This document shows positions 1-6,267 of a stretch of 6,806 bases of DNA, piece after piece (positions within the stretch are counted from its first letter, which is position 1; each line of letters opens with the position of its first letter). Below the pieces are notes generated by a model. The model was not told where the DNA came from. It worked only from the letters and a program-made list of their open reading frames with translations, and ran no database searches. Made by a program: the position numbers and the translations under genes. The stretch comes from UBA8108 sp965659285 (lineage in GTDB: Bacteria; Planctomycetota; UBA8108), in NCBI GenBank assembly GCA_965659285.1, contig CBFHWB010000198.1, positions 1-6,806 on the forward strand, given 5' to 3'.

Positions 1-1278
1 GCCTGGAAGTCCCTGGAAAATCTGCAGGGGCTGGCGGTAGCGGGCGCCTGAGATGCTCTCAACATCAAAAACGTGGCCATTGGCCGTGACGAGATCCTGC
101 TCGCCATCGAGGTCCAGGTCGCAGAACACCAGGCCAAAGGTCACCCTCGGCATGCTCTCCCGGCCGACTCCAAGCCCGATGCTTCGTTCGATGAAATAAT
201 CCCGATCCTCCTGCACGTGGAGGGTCGTCGGCTCGTCGGAGAAGTTCCCGATCCCAACAACCAGCCTGCCTTGATCCTGGTCGGCCGTCGAGGTGCCGGT
301 GAAGGTCCAGGCTGTATCGATGCCCATGCCCGCGAGCGATGCGCCGGCTCCATCGGTGGCGAAGCCTGAATCCAGCCCGTGATCGCTGAAGGTCCCATCC
401 CGCCCGTTCAGGAGCAGAAAATTCGGCACCGAGTCGTTGGCCACGAGCAGGTCGGGCCAGCCGTCACGATTGCAGTCCTCGATCGCCACACCAAGAACCT
501 TGCCCTTGAGCTTATCCAGGCCCGCCCGGCTCGTCACCTCGCTGAAGCCGCCGCGTCCATCTCCCCGGAACAGCTGCGGCGAACTCGGCTTGAACATCGC
601 CACCGGACAGTATTTCTTGGCCGCCGTCCCGAAATCGCACTCGAGGCCGACCTCGTATCCGGGCTTCCAGTCGACGTAGTTTCCGACGAAGAGATCCAGC
701 TTTCCATCACGGTCGTAGTCGAAGAAGGCCGCGGCGCAGACCCAGCCACGCAGGCCGGCGAGACCGCTCGATGAGCTCTCGTCGGTGAAGCGCCCGGCCC
801 CATCATTGAGGAGGAGCCTCGATTCGTGCAGCCCGTAGATGAGAACATCCTGGTCGCCATCGTTATCGACATCCGCCGCGCTGAAACCCATGGCGTAGAA
901 CGCGCCCTCGAGCCCCAGGCGATCGCTCACATCCTTGAACCCGCCAGCTCCGGCGTTTCGATAGAGGACCGGCTGAATCGACTGGTCCGGGGAGGAATCG
1001 AGCAGGTTGCCGTTAACGAGGAGCAGGTCGAGAAGCCCATCTCCATCGTGGTCAAACCACCCTCCACCCGGACCGAAGGTCTCCGGGTTGAGCATCTTCC
1101 CCCGGGCGCCGGATTCGTGTCGAAACGCGATTCCCGCCGTCCCGGTCGCATCACTGAGAAAAATCCTGCCGGGGGATGCCGCGGGCCCAGGGGCCGGCTT
1201 GCGCCCCAGAAAGTAAGACCCGGCCGCGGCGACGGCCAGAATGACCGCCGTGGTTATGATTACAGCTCTGAACTTCAT
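1..1278 (-). CDS. FG-GAP/VCBS repeat protein, CRTAC1-like, membrane-anchored or exported (partial, C-terminus beyond left edge)
   Basis: The frame is open from an ATG at 1278 to position 1, giving 426 residues without a stop. Residues 5-24 form a hydrophobic segment after MKFR, followed by GRKPAPGP, so this is a signal anchor or uncleaved signal peptide. The rest is a beta-propeller of FG-GAP/VCBS repeats. Five calcium-type DxDxDGxxD loops are visible, at about residues 76-84, 136-144, 187-195, 268-276 (DCNRDGWPD) and 387-395. An insertion around 205-230 carries a Cys pair (C214, C224), as I recall from the CRTAC1/UnbV group; an ASPIC/UnbV C-terminal domain may follow off-window. No substrate can be named; such proteins are extracytoplasmic and usually bind carbohydrate or other surface partners. 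The ATG lacks an upstream Shine-Dalgarno sequence. An in-frame GTG at 1296 would add six residues and also lacks one; an in-frame TGA at 1303-1305 limits the start. It is head-to-head with the PQQ-like gene. The family call is firm, the role unknown. Confidence 0.88.
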   Translation of the reverse strand, partial: MKFRAVIITTAVILAVAAAGSYFLGRKPAPGPAASPGRIFLSDATGTAGIAFRHESGARGKMLNPETFGPGGGWFDHDGDGLLDLLLVNGNLLDSSPDQSIQPVLYRNAGAGGFKDVSDRLGLEGAFYAMGFSAADVDNDGDQDVLIYGLHESRLLLNDGAGRFTDESSSSGLAGLRGWVCAAAFFDYDRDGKLDLFVGNYVDWKPGYEVGLECDFGTAAKKYCPVAMFKPSSPQLFRGDGRGGFSEVTSRAGLDKLKGKVLGVAIEDCNRDGWPDLLVANDSVPNFLLLNGRDGTFSDHGLDSGFATDGAGASLAGMGIDTAWTFTGTSTADQDQGRLVVGIGNFSDEPTTLHVQEDRDYFIERSIGLGVGRESMPRVTFGLVFCDLDLDGEQDLVTANGHVFDVESISGARYRQPLQIFQGLPG

Positions 1279-1417
1279 CAGGAGGAAGGATATCACGAAT
1301 TTTCACACCACCCCTTCTAATCCACCCGGGCCACCCGGGCTTGGCTCTTTTCTTTCGAGCCGTGAAATGGCACCATCTCGCTACTGACAATAAAATTCAG
1401 CTCGTGGAGAAAACCCA
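1279..1417. promoter_or_regulatory. Divergent intergenic region with a -10-like box for the plus-strand operon
   Basis: This 139-bp spacer separates two divergent genes and should hold both promoters. TAAAAT at 1391-1396 matches five of six bases of a sigma-70 -10 element and lies 21 bases before the GTG at 1418. No convincing -35 box lies 16-18 bases upstream: the bases there are TGGCAC. A pyrimidine-rich run (1341-1355) and a duplicated CCACCCGGG (1322-1339) are also present. I see no clear minus-strand promoter. Confidence 0.35.
1322..1339. repeat. Perfect 9-bp tandem repeat CCACCCGGG x2
   Basis: Two exact head-to-tail copies of CCACCCGGG occupy 1322-1330 and 1331-1339. Each contains the palindrome CCCGGG, so the two units can also pair with each other. 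They sit in the divergent intergenic region, about 45 bp upstream of the minus-strand gene's start codon. This could be a protein-binding site or simple replication slippage. Confidence 0.6.
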
Positions 1418-2650
1418 GTGACAAGAACGCTCCTGCCGGTGGCTATCGTCTGCCTCCTGGCATACGGACCACCGATCCTGGCCGACAACTGGCCCGCCTG
1501 GCGCGGACCGACAGGACAGGGGATCTGCGAAGAAACAGACCTGCCGCTCAGCTGGAGCGCGACGGAGCAGGTCAGGTGGAAGCTTCCCCTCCCCGGGCCG
1601 GGCAACTCAACCCCGATCGTCTGGAAAGGAAAACTATTCCTGACCCAGGCGACAGCTGGCGGCGCCATGCGCTGGACCTGGTGTGTAGACAGCAAAAGTG
1701 GAAAGGTTCTCTGGAAAAAATCGGTCGCCTATAGCGGCAGCGAACCGACCCACGCGACCAATCCCTTCTGCTCGGCCTCGCCCGTCACCGATGGAGAGCG
1801 GGTGATCGTCTCCCACGGCTCGGCGGGGCTGTTCTGCTACGATCTCACCGGAAAGGAGCTCTGGCGGCGGAACCTCGGGGAATTTCGCCACATCTGGGGG
1901 AACGCCAATACCCCGGTCATCTCAGGAGGTTCCTGCTATATCAACTGCGGTCCCGGTATCCGTACCCAGTTGCTCTGTCTTGACAAAAAGACCGGCAAGG
2001 AGAGCTGGAAGGTACCCATCCCCGGCGGACACGAAGGGAACGGCGGACGTGAGAACTGGACCGGCTCCTGGAGTACACCGCTGGTTCTCGACGACAGGCT
2101 CCTCGTGAGCTACCCGGGACGCCTGGTCGCCTTCGCGGCCGACACCGGCAAGGAGCTCTGGAGCTGCGCGGGACTCGGAAAGCTCGTCTACACCTCGCCA
2201 CTCGCCCGCGAGGGTGTCGCTGTTTCGATGTCCGGCTTCATGGGGCCGCCGCTGGCGGTTCGACTGGGGGGAAGAGGCGAGGTGGCCGAAAGCCGACGGC
2301 TCTGGCGACAGGAGCGTGCCCAGCAGAGGATCGGCTCAGGAGTGATCCACAAGGGACATATCTACATCCTCAATGACCCCGGGGTTCTCGAATGCATCCA
2401 GTTGAAGACCGGCGAGAGCCTCTGGAAAAACCGTCTGGCGGCGAAGTCCTGGAGCTCGGTGGTGCTCAGCGGCAACCGTCTCTATACCGCAGATGACGGC
2501 GGGAGCTGCTTCGTGGTCGAGGCATCTCCCAGCTTCAAGGTGCTGGCAAGAAACGAGCTGGGAGAACGAATCCGGGCCTCGATCGCGGTCTCAAACGGGG
2601 CGCTCTTCATCCGCTCCTATCAGCACCTCTGGTGCATCGCGAAAAAATGA
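1418..2650 (+). CDS. Exported PQQ-like beta-propeller repeat protein
   Basis: The 410-residue product starts at a GTG with GGAG at 1406-1409, eight bases upstream. Residues 1-22 form a Sec signal peptide (hydrophobic stretch, then GPPILA before DNWP), so the mature protein is periplasmic or outer-surface. The mature N-terminus carries the NWPAWRGPTGQG block seen in many planctomycete propellers. PQQ-like blade motifs of the type D-x-x-T/S-G-K-x-x-W recur at about residues 91-100, 142-149, 189-197, 240-248 and 328-336. A closing blade motif (SYQHLWCIAK) lies at 400-409. Size and repeats fit the PQQ_2/BamB-like fold. I see no quinoprotein dehydrogenase catalytic signature, so PQQ binding or enzyme activity should not be assumed. 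Its stop overlaps the start of the next gene (ATGA, 2647-2650), which implies co-transcription with two cofactor-synthesis genes. That is an unexpected partner for an exported protein. Confidence 0.88.
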   Translation: MTRTLLPVAIVCLLAYGPPILADNWPAWRGPTGQGICEETDLPLSWSATEQVRWKLPLPGPGNSTPIVWKGKLFLTQATAGGAMRWTWCVDSKSGKVLWKKSVAYSGSEPTHATNPFCSASPVTDGERVIVSHGSAGLFCYDLTGKELWRRNLGEFRHIWGNANTPVISGGSCYINCGPGIRTQLLCLDKKTGKESWKVPIPGGHEGNGGRENWTGSWSTPLVLDDRLLVSYPGRLVAFAADTGKELWSCAGLGKLVYTSPLAREGVAVSMSGFMGPPLAVRLGGRGEVAESRRLWRQERAQQRIGSGVIHKGHIYILNDPGVLECIQLKTGESLWKNRLAAKSWSSVVLSGNRLYTADDGGSCFVVEASPSFKVLARNELGERIRASIAVSNGALFIRSYQHLWCIAKK

Positions 2651-3681
2651 GCGCCGTGACCCGACGCATCTTTATCTACGAAGACACCTGCGGAGGGGGC
2701 TGTGAAGATCCCCTGCCCCTGCAATTGCGAGGGGAGGGAATGGCAATGCTCTGCGCCCTCTGCGAGGACTTCGCCGAGCTCGAGAACATCGAGCCGGTCA
2801 CGACGCTCGATGAACGACTCAACCCCGAGGACCTGCCGGTCAGGCCCATGACCGTCGGCTCCGCTGCGGAGCTCGCCGAAACATTTGATTCCCTCGCGGC
2901 AGAATGCGACCTCAGCCTCATCCTCGCCCCCGAACTCGGTGGACGACTGGCCAGGCTATCGAGACGGGTGGCCGATGTCGGCGGCTCGACCCACGGCGGC
3001 GACATCGCCCTGGTCGAGACGGCCTCCGACAAGCTCAGGCTCTGCCGCCACCTCGATGCGGCCGACGTTCCGACCATTCCATGCCGGAGAATCGAGCCCG
3101 GCAGGCTCTCTGGCAAACCGATCGTGCTCAAGCCGCGCTTCGGCGCCGGCTCCCTGGAGATCTCGACCCTGGCCCCCGGCTCTCCTGAGCCGATCGGTCG
3201 CGAAGAACTGATCGCCACCCCGTTCCTCGAGGGAATGGCCGCGAGCGTCCTCTGTCTTGCGGGCGAAGGAACCATCCTTCCCCTGCAGCCCTGCGGACAG
3301 CGTCTCTCCAGCGATGGAGCTTTCAGCTACCTCGGCGGCAGTGTACCCCTGCCTGGCCGAGAGCTCGTCGAACGCGCCAGCGAGTTGGCGGGCAGGGCTG
3401 TCGGCAGCTTCGCCCAGGCCAGGGGATTCGTCGGAGTCGACCTCCTTCTCGGTGAAAGGGCGAAGGACGACCGGGTTGTAGAGATCAACCCACGACCGAC
3501 TACCTCCTACTGCGCCCTGCGCAGGCGAAGCCCGGTCAACCTCGCGCGGCTGAGCCTCGAGCTGCTCGATGGAAACCGGCCGGGGAAGCCTGCCTGGCCC
3601 GCGAATACCGAATGCTTCGACAGTGAAGGACAGGCCGAAAAGCTGAACCATCCGGCGAACGACCTGGAGCGGGTCTCTTGA
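2647..3681 (+). CDS. ATP-grasp ligase, MfnD-like (putative tyramine/tyrosine-glutamate ligase of methanofuran-type cofactor synthesis)
   Basis: The 344-residue protein starts at the ATG overlapping the upstream stop (ATGA). An ATG at 2632 and a GTG at 2656 are also in frame, but the overlap favours 2647. The N-terminus (IFIYEDTCGGG, then LRGEGMAML at 27-35) resembles the start of MfnD-type ATP-grasp proteins, which read F-E-Y/F then E-G-x-A-M-L. The ATP-grasp core follows: SDKLRL at 127-132, the nucleotide-binding lysine with glycine loop IVLKPRFGAGS at 159-169, GFVGVDLLL at 260-268, and the metal-binding VVEINPRPT at 277-285 with E279 and N281. Archaeal MfnD joins glutamate to tyramine using ATP; bacterial relatives occur in H4MPT gene clusters of methylotrophs. 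Cytosolic, with no membrane segment. The next gene, an MfnF-like protein, would act on the product, which supports the assignment. The ATP-grasp fold is certain; the substrate is inferred from resemblance and context. Cys15 and Cys19 flank the Gly run, a feature I cannot interpret. Confidence 0.85.
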   Translation: MSAVTRRIFIYEDTCGGGCEDPLPLQLRGEGMAMLCALCEDFAELENIEPVTTLDERLNPEDLPVRPMTVGSAAELAETFDSLAAECDLSLILAPELGGRLARLSRRVADVGGSTHGGDIALVETASDKLRLCRHLDAADVPTIPCRRIEPGRLSGKPIVLKPRFGAGSLEISTLAPGSPEPIGREELIATPFLEGMAASVLCLAGEGTILPLQPCGQRLSSDGAFSYLGGSVPLPGRELVERASELAGRAVGSFAQARGFVGVDLLLGERAKDDRVVEINPRPTTSYCALRRRSPVNLARLSLELLDGNRPGKPAWPANTECFDSEGQAEKLNHPANDLERVS

Positions 3682-4676
3682 GCGCCGCCGGAATCGACAT
3701 AGGAGGCGCGAACCTCAAGGGAGCCCGCGACGACGGGATGATCGTGACCCGACCCTTTCCTCTCTGGCGCGAACGCGACGGCCTGGCGCGGACCATTGGC
3801 GAGTTGCTGAACTCACTCGAGCCATTTGACCAGCTCGCGGTCACCATGACCGGGGAGCTCTGTGATTGCTACGCCGACAAGGAGGAGGGCGTACTCCATA
3901 TCCTGGACTCTGTCGAGGAAGCGGGAGGATCCAGCGCAAGCGTCTGGCTCCTCGATGGAGGGCTCCGCTCAATCCAGAGCGCGCGCTCAGAGCCCCTGCG
4001 AGCCGCGGCGGCCAACTGGCAGGCACTGGCGACCTGGGCGGCCGGACTCGAGAACAACGAGGACTCACTGCTGGTCGACATCGGCTCTACCACGACCGAT
4101 ATTATCCGGCTCAGGGAAAACGAGGTACGCTGCTCAGGCCGAAGCGACACTGAACGCCTGCGCGCCGGTGAACTGGTCTACACGGGCGTGCGTCGTACCC
4201 CGGTCTGCGCCATCCTCGAGGAGGCCGACCTCAACGGCGTGGCCAGCCCACTCGCCGCCGAACACTTCGCAACAACCCTCGATACCTGGCTCCTGCTCGA
4301 TGAAATCAGCGAAGACCCGGCCTGCCTGTCGACAGCAGATGGCCGACCGGCCACACGCCAACTGGCCCGCGACCGGCTCGCGCGCATGCTCTGCCTGGAC
4401 CCCGGAGAGCTCAGTAAAGAGGACGCCCTCGAGTTGGCGGAGCAGGTCGCCCGCGCCCAGGAGGACAAGATCTGCCGGGCGATCGGCAGGCTCATCGAAA
4501 TGGAAAAGCCGGCGGGCGCCTTCATCTCGGGCGAGGGCGAATTTCTCGCCCTGCGGGCTCTTCGGTCTCTCGGGCTCGATGATGACCGGGTCACCTCGAT
4601 GAGCCGGCTCTACGACTCCGCGGCCAGCGAGGCGGCCTGCGCCTTCGCGCTCGCCCGGCTTGCGGCTGAAGCCTGA
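3678..4676 (+). CDS. H4MPT-linked C1 transfer pathway protein, hydantoinase/oxoprolinase-like (MfnF-like)
   Basis: The 332-residue protein starts at a TTG (3678-3680) that overlaps the previous gene's TGA, with GGAG at 3666-3669 eight bases upstream. It has the ASKHA (actin/hexokinase/hydantoinase) fold: phosphate-1 motif GIDIGGANLKGA at 5-16, LAVTMTGELCDCY with YADKEEGV at 53-72, phosphate-2 motif LLVDIGSTTTDI at 131-142, GELVYTGVRRTPVCA at 164-178, and GAFISGEGEF at 280-289. This combination marks the family annotated as 'probable H4MPT-linked C1 transfer pathway protein', found in methanogens and H4MPT-using bacteria. The archaeal member MfnF couples the aminomethylfuran diphosphate to gamma-glutamyltyramine in methanofuran synthesis. 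The same step is a reasonable inference here, given the MfnD-like gene immediately upstream. Cytosolic. The gene ends six bases before the stop of the convergent mtd gene. Family membership is strong; the exact reaction in this organism is untested. Confidence 0.88.
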   Translation: MSAAGIDIGGANLKGARDDGMIVTRPFPLWRERDGLARTIGELLNSLEPFDQLAVTMTGELCDCYADKEEGVLHILDSVEEAGGSSASVWLLDGGLRSIQSARSEPLRAAAANWQALATWAAGLENNEDSLLVDIGSTTTDIIRLRENEVRCSGRSDTERLRAGELVYTGVRRTPVCAILEEADLNGVASPLAAEHFATTLDTWLLLDEISEDPACLSTADGRPATRQLARDRLARMLCLDPGELSKEDALELAEQVARAQEDKICRAIGRLIEMEKPAGAFISGEGEFLALRALRSLGLDDDRVTSMSRLYDSAASEAACAFALARLAAEA

Positions 4677-4694
4677 GAAGCCTCAGAAGCTCCT
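4668..4694. repeat. 9-bp tandem repeat spanning the two convergent stop codons
   Basis: GAAGCCTGA (4668-4676) is followed directly by GAAGCCTCA (4677-4685) and a degenerate third unit, GAAGCTCCT (4686-4694). The first unit ends with the TGA of the MfnF-like gene. The second ends with TCA, the reverse complement of the mtd TGA. CTGAG/CTCAG within the first two units can form a short 5-bp stem with a 4-base loop (4673-4686), but there is no T-run on either side, so it is not a convincing terminator. Confidence 0.55.
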
Positions 4695-5567
4695 GCCGAC
4701 AGCCAGCATCTCATCTGCATCGAGCACCCGATCGTTCGCCTCGAACAGGCTGGCAACGCAGGAGCGGTGGATCTTCATCTTGATCCCGCCAACCCCGATC
4801 GCGCCGTAAGAGACCACACCGTCAAGCTCATCTCCCGCGACCGTGCTGCCGACTCCCTCGATTCCCTCGGGAGGAACCGCGTTGAGGTCGATGGCGACCT
4901 TCAGGCTTGAACAGGCCTTGCGGGCATCTTCGCTCAGCAGACAGACCCCGGGACCTCCGGTGGCGAACACCAGCTCGGCGCCCTCCATGGCGGCGGCGAG
5001 CTCGGAGGGCTCACCCGTGGCGGCCCCGGTGATGGACCTGGCGCCCTCGACCGCGGCGCTGATTTCGGCAGCCACCTCGTCGGCTCTATCCTGGGACCTC
5101 GAGCCAACCACCACCTCGGCTCCCGCCGAGGCCAGCAGGCGCACGACCCTCCGCCCAACCGGACCGGTAGCGCCAAGCACCACGGCGGATTTTCCGGCAA
5201 GCGGCTCGTCGCCTTCACCTGCGTGCCGCATCGCGGCGACCACGGCCGCGGCGGCCGTCGTGTTGGCGCCGCTTGAATCGAGCATGACGGACACCCGGTG
5301 GTTGCCGAAGAAGGTCTTCTGGATCTTGTCCATGACCGCCTCCCCCGCGTCGACCTTGCTGCCGCCAACGAAGATCGCCGTCGATTGCAGATGCTTCGCC
5401 GGCCTGGTGAAGATCGCTCCGTAGACGATGTCGACAACGTTCTCTGGATTCACATCGTGGTGACAGAGAAGGACGTCGACACCTGAATCCACCGCCACCA
5501 CGCTGTCAAAGGAACTCGCGCGGGAGTCGGTGTCGAGCTGGAGCAGGATTTTTTGTTTCTCGGACAT
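4683..5567 (-). CDS. NAD(P)-dependent methylene-tetrahydromethanopterin dehydrogenase (MtdA/MtdB/MtdC family)
   Basis: This enzyme oxidises methylene-H4MPT to methenyl-H4MPT, reducing NAD(P)+, directly after the Fae step. The product is 294 residues from the ATG at 5567; a GTG at 5576 would add MVF. The ATG is preferred because MSEKQKILLQLDTD lines up with the known N-terminus of MtdA, and GAGTGG lies six bases upstream. Recognisable blocks are VYGAIFTRPAKHLQSTAIFVGG at 48-69 (catalytic domain), VSVMLDSSGANTTAAAA at 92-108, the Rossmann loop VVLGATGPVGRR at 129-140, VVVGSRSQDRA at 152-162 and YGAIGVGGIKMKIHR at 254-268. Arg157 after the second Rossmann strand suggests NADP+ use. Length matches the family (about 290). 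MtdA, MtdB and MtdC cannot be separated by eye; in a planctomycete MtdC would be expected. It is the second gene after fae, behind a terminator-like hairpin. Confidence 0.93.
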   Translation of the reverse strand: MSEKQKILLQLDTDSRASSFDSVVAVDSGVDVLLCHHDVNPENVVDIVYGAIFTRPAKHLQSTAIFVGGSKVDAGEAVMDKIQKTFFGNHRVSVMLDSSGANTTAAAAVVAAMRHAGEGDEPLAGKSAVVLGATGPVGRRVVRLLASAGAEVVVGSRSQDRADEVAAEISAAVEGARSITGAATGEPSELAAAMEGAELVFATGGPGVCLLSEDARKACSSLKVAIDLNAVPPEGIEGVGSTVAGDELDGVVSYGAIGVGGIKMKIHRSCVASLFEANDRVLDADEMLAVGRSF

Positions 5568-5587
5568 GAAAACCACTCAAGAAAAGA

Positions 5588-5631
5588 AACTCCCCGGCGG
5601 AGGCCGCAGCCGCGGCGCCCGCCCGGGAGTT
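5588..5631 (-). terminator. Terminator/attenuator-like hairpin between fae and mtd
   Basis: Two 20-base arms (5588-5607 and 5612-5631) pair around a 4-base loop (5608-5611). The stem has 7 bp, a C·C mismatch, 5 bp, a two-base internal mismatch, then 5 bp, so 17 pairs, 13 of them G-C. Read on the minus strand, the stem is followed at once by a pyrimidine run, TCTTTTCTT (5587-5579). This is the layout of an intrinsic terminator, though the T-run is interrupted by C. It lies after the fae stop and about 20 bp before the mtd ATG, so it probably gives partial termination or stabilises the fae message. Known highly expressed fae genes make this plausible. Confidence 0.62.
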
Positions 5632-5639
5632 GTCGCTGA

Positions 5640-5663
5640 CGAGAGCCCTCGTTAAGGCTCCCG
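5640..5663 (-). other. Second, smaller stem-loop just after the fae stop
   Basis: CGAGAGCC (5640-5647) pairs with GGCTCCCG (5656-5663) around an 8-base loop. On the minus-strand RNA one pair is G-U; on the plus strand it is an A·C mismatch. A run of six T residues (minus strand, 5669-5664) precedes the stem rather than following it, so this is not a standard terminator. It may extend the structured fae 3' end together with the larger hairpin downstream. Confidence 0.4.
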
Positions 5664-5674
5664 AAAAAACAGTC

Positions 5675-6178
5675 TCAGCTATCAAGGCCGGCAAAGGGGT
5701 GCTCAGCCGTTTCCCTGGCAGCGACGACCTCGTCGACGCTCGGAGAGGCGTTCATCGCGTTAGCGATGGCATCCTTGGTGGCCTGGTAGTTGTACTCGTA
5801 GATCTTGGCATCCTCGGCGGCTTCCCAGTGAATGAACACGCCGCAGACGATACAGAGATCTTCGGCCTGGTCAGCGGGGATCACACCATCAGCGACGGAA
5901 TCCGCGACGGCCTTGGCGACCGCGTACTGGGCGGGGCCAAACATCTGAACAGCCTGGGTCGCGCCCTTGATCGTGACCTTGGTGATCATGACCGTGGCGG
6001 GCTTGACGGCGATATTCGGAGTCAGAACTGCGAGAAGGTTCGAGTGACCGGCACTCTGGTTGGCCAGGGCATTGGCGAAAGCCGTGCCGACAGGACCATC
6101 TTTTGAACCGATAAGGAGATCGATATGGGCAATCTCATTACCATCACCAACCAACGCTTCACCAACAAACATGGACAT
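5675..6178 (-). CDS. fae: Formaldehyde-activating enzyme
   Basis: Fae condenses formaldehyde with (dephospho)tetrahydromethanopterin to methylene-H4MPT in the cytosol, the entry step of H4MPT-linked formaldehyde oxidation or detoxification. The 167-residue protein matches the family in length and in landmark blocks: VGEALVGDGNE at 5-15, AHIDLLIG at 17-24 with the catalytic histidine (H18 here, His17 in the Methylobacterium enzyme), LLAVLTPNIAVKP at 48-60, KVTIKGATQAVQMFGPAQYA at 67-86, GVFIHWEAAEDAKI at 113-126 and HPFAGLD at 160-166. The start at 6178 is fixed by a perfect AGGAGG (6184-6189) five bases upstream; a second in-frame ATG at 6172 is too far away. It is first in a two-gene unit with the mtd gene. 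The 5' end is visibly AT-richer than its neighbours, with many T-ending codons, fitting a highly translated gene. No fusion or truncation is seen. Confidence 0.97.
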   Translation of the reverse strand: MSMFVGEALVGDGNEIAHIDLLIGSKDGPVGTAFANALANQSAGHSNLLAVLTPNIAVKPATVMITKVTIKGATQAVQMFGPAQYAVAKAVADSVADGVIPADQAEDLCIVCGVFIHWEAAEDAKIYEYNYQATKDAIANAMNASPSVDEVVAARETAEHPFAGLDS

Positions 6179-6267
6179 AAGACCCTCCTGGGAAACTAAG
6201 ATAAATCTTCAGATGAGTTGTTTCAGACTCTGTACGAATCAAAGTTTCTACCAGAAAATCGGTCTTC
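6179..6267. promoter_or_regulatory. AT-rich divergent promoter region between fae and the ATP-grasp gene
   Basis: These 89 bp are clearly AT-richer than the rest of the window and separate two divergent genes. On the minus strand, CTGAAA (6226-6221) and TATCTT (6203-6198) are spaced by 17 bases; each matches its sigma-70 consensus at four of six positions. This predicts a short fae leader that begins near 6191 and contains the AGGAGG. Overlapping the -10 is the small inverted repeat AAGATAAATCTT (6198-6209). TTCAGA occurs twice (6208-6213 and 6222-6227), a possible operator pair. I cannot pick a plus-strand promoter with confidence. Confidence 0.45.

Noticed and set aside
826..1320. Plus-strand open frames across the left 1.3 kb
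   Set aside because: The minus-strand frame encodes a continuous FG-GAP protein with five DxDxDG loops; the plus-strand frames are shadows.
1368..1385. Possible sigma-54 promoter (TGGCAC)
   Set aside because: TGGCAC matches a -24 element, but no TTGC-type -12 element follows at the required spacing.
1418..2650. PQQ-dependent methanol/alcohol dehydrogenase
   Set aside because: At 410 residues it is too short, and the catalytic and PQQ-binding signatures of quinoprotein dehydrogenases are not visible; only propeller repeats are seen.
2676..3651. Two long minus-strand open frames (199 and 231 residues) opposite the MfnD-like gene
   Set aside because: They are antisense to a gene with intact ATP-grasp motifs, have low-complexity Ser/Arg/Pro-rich or motif-free products, and are expected in GC-rich DNA where stop codons are rare.
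4673..4686. Terminator between the convergent genes
   Set aside because: The stem is only 5 bp, and neither strand has a T-run after it.
4843..5424. 193-residue plus-strand open frame opposite mtd
   Set aside because: Its Ser/Ala/Pro-rich product shows no domain, and it is fully antisense to a clear Mtd homologue.
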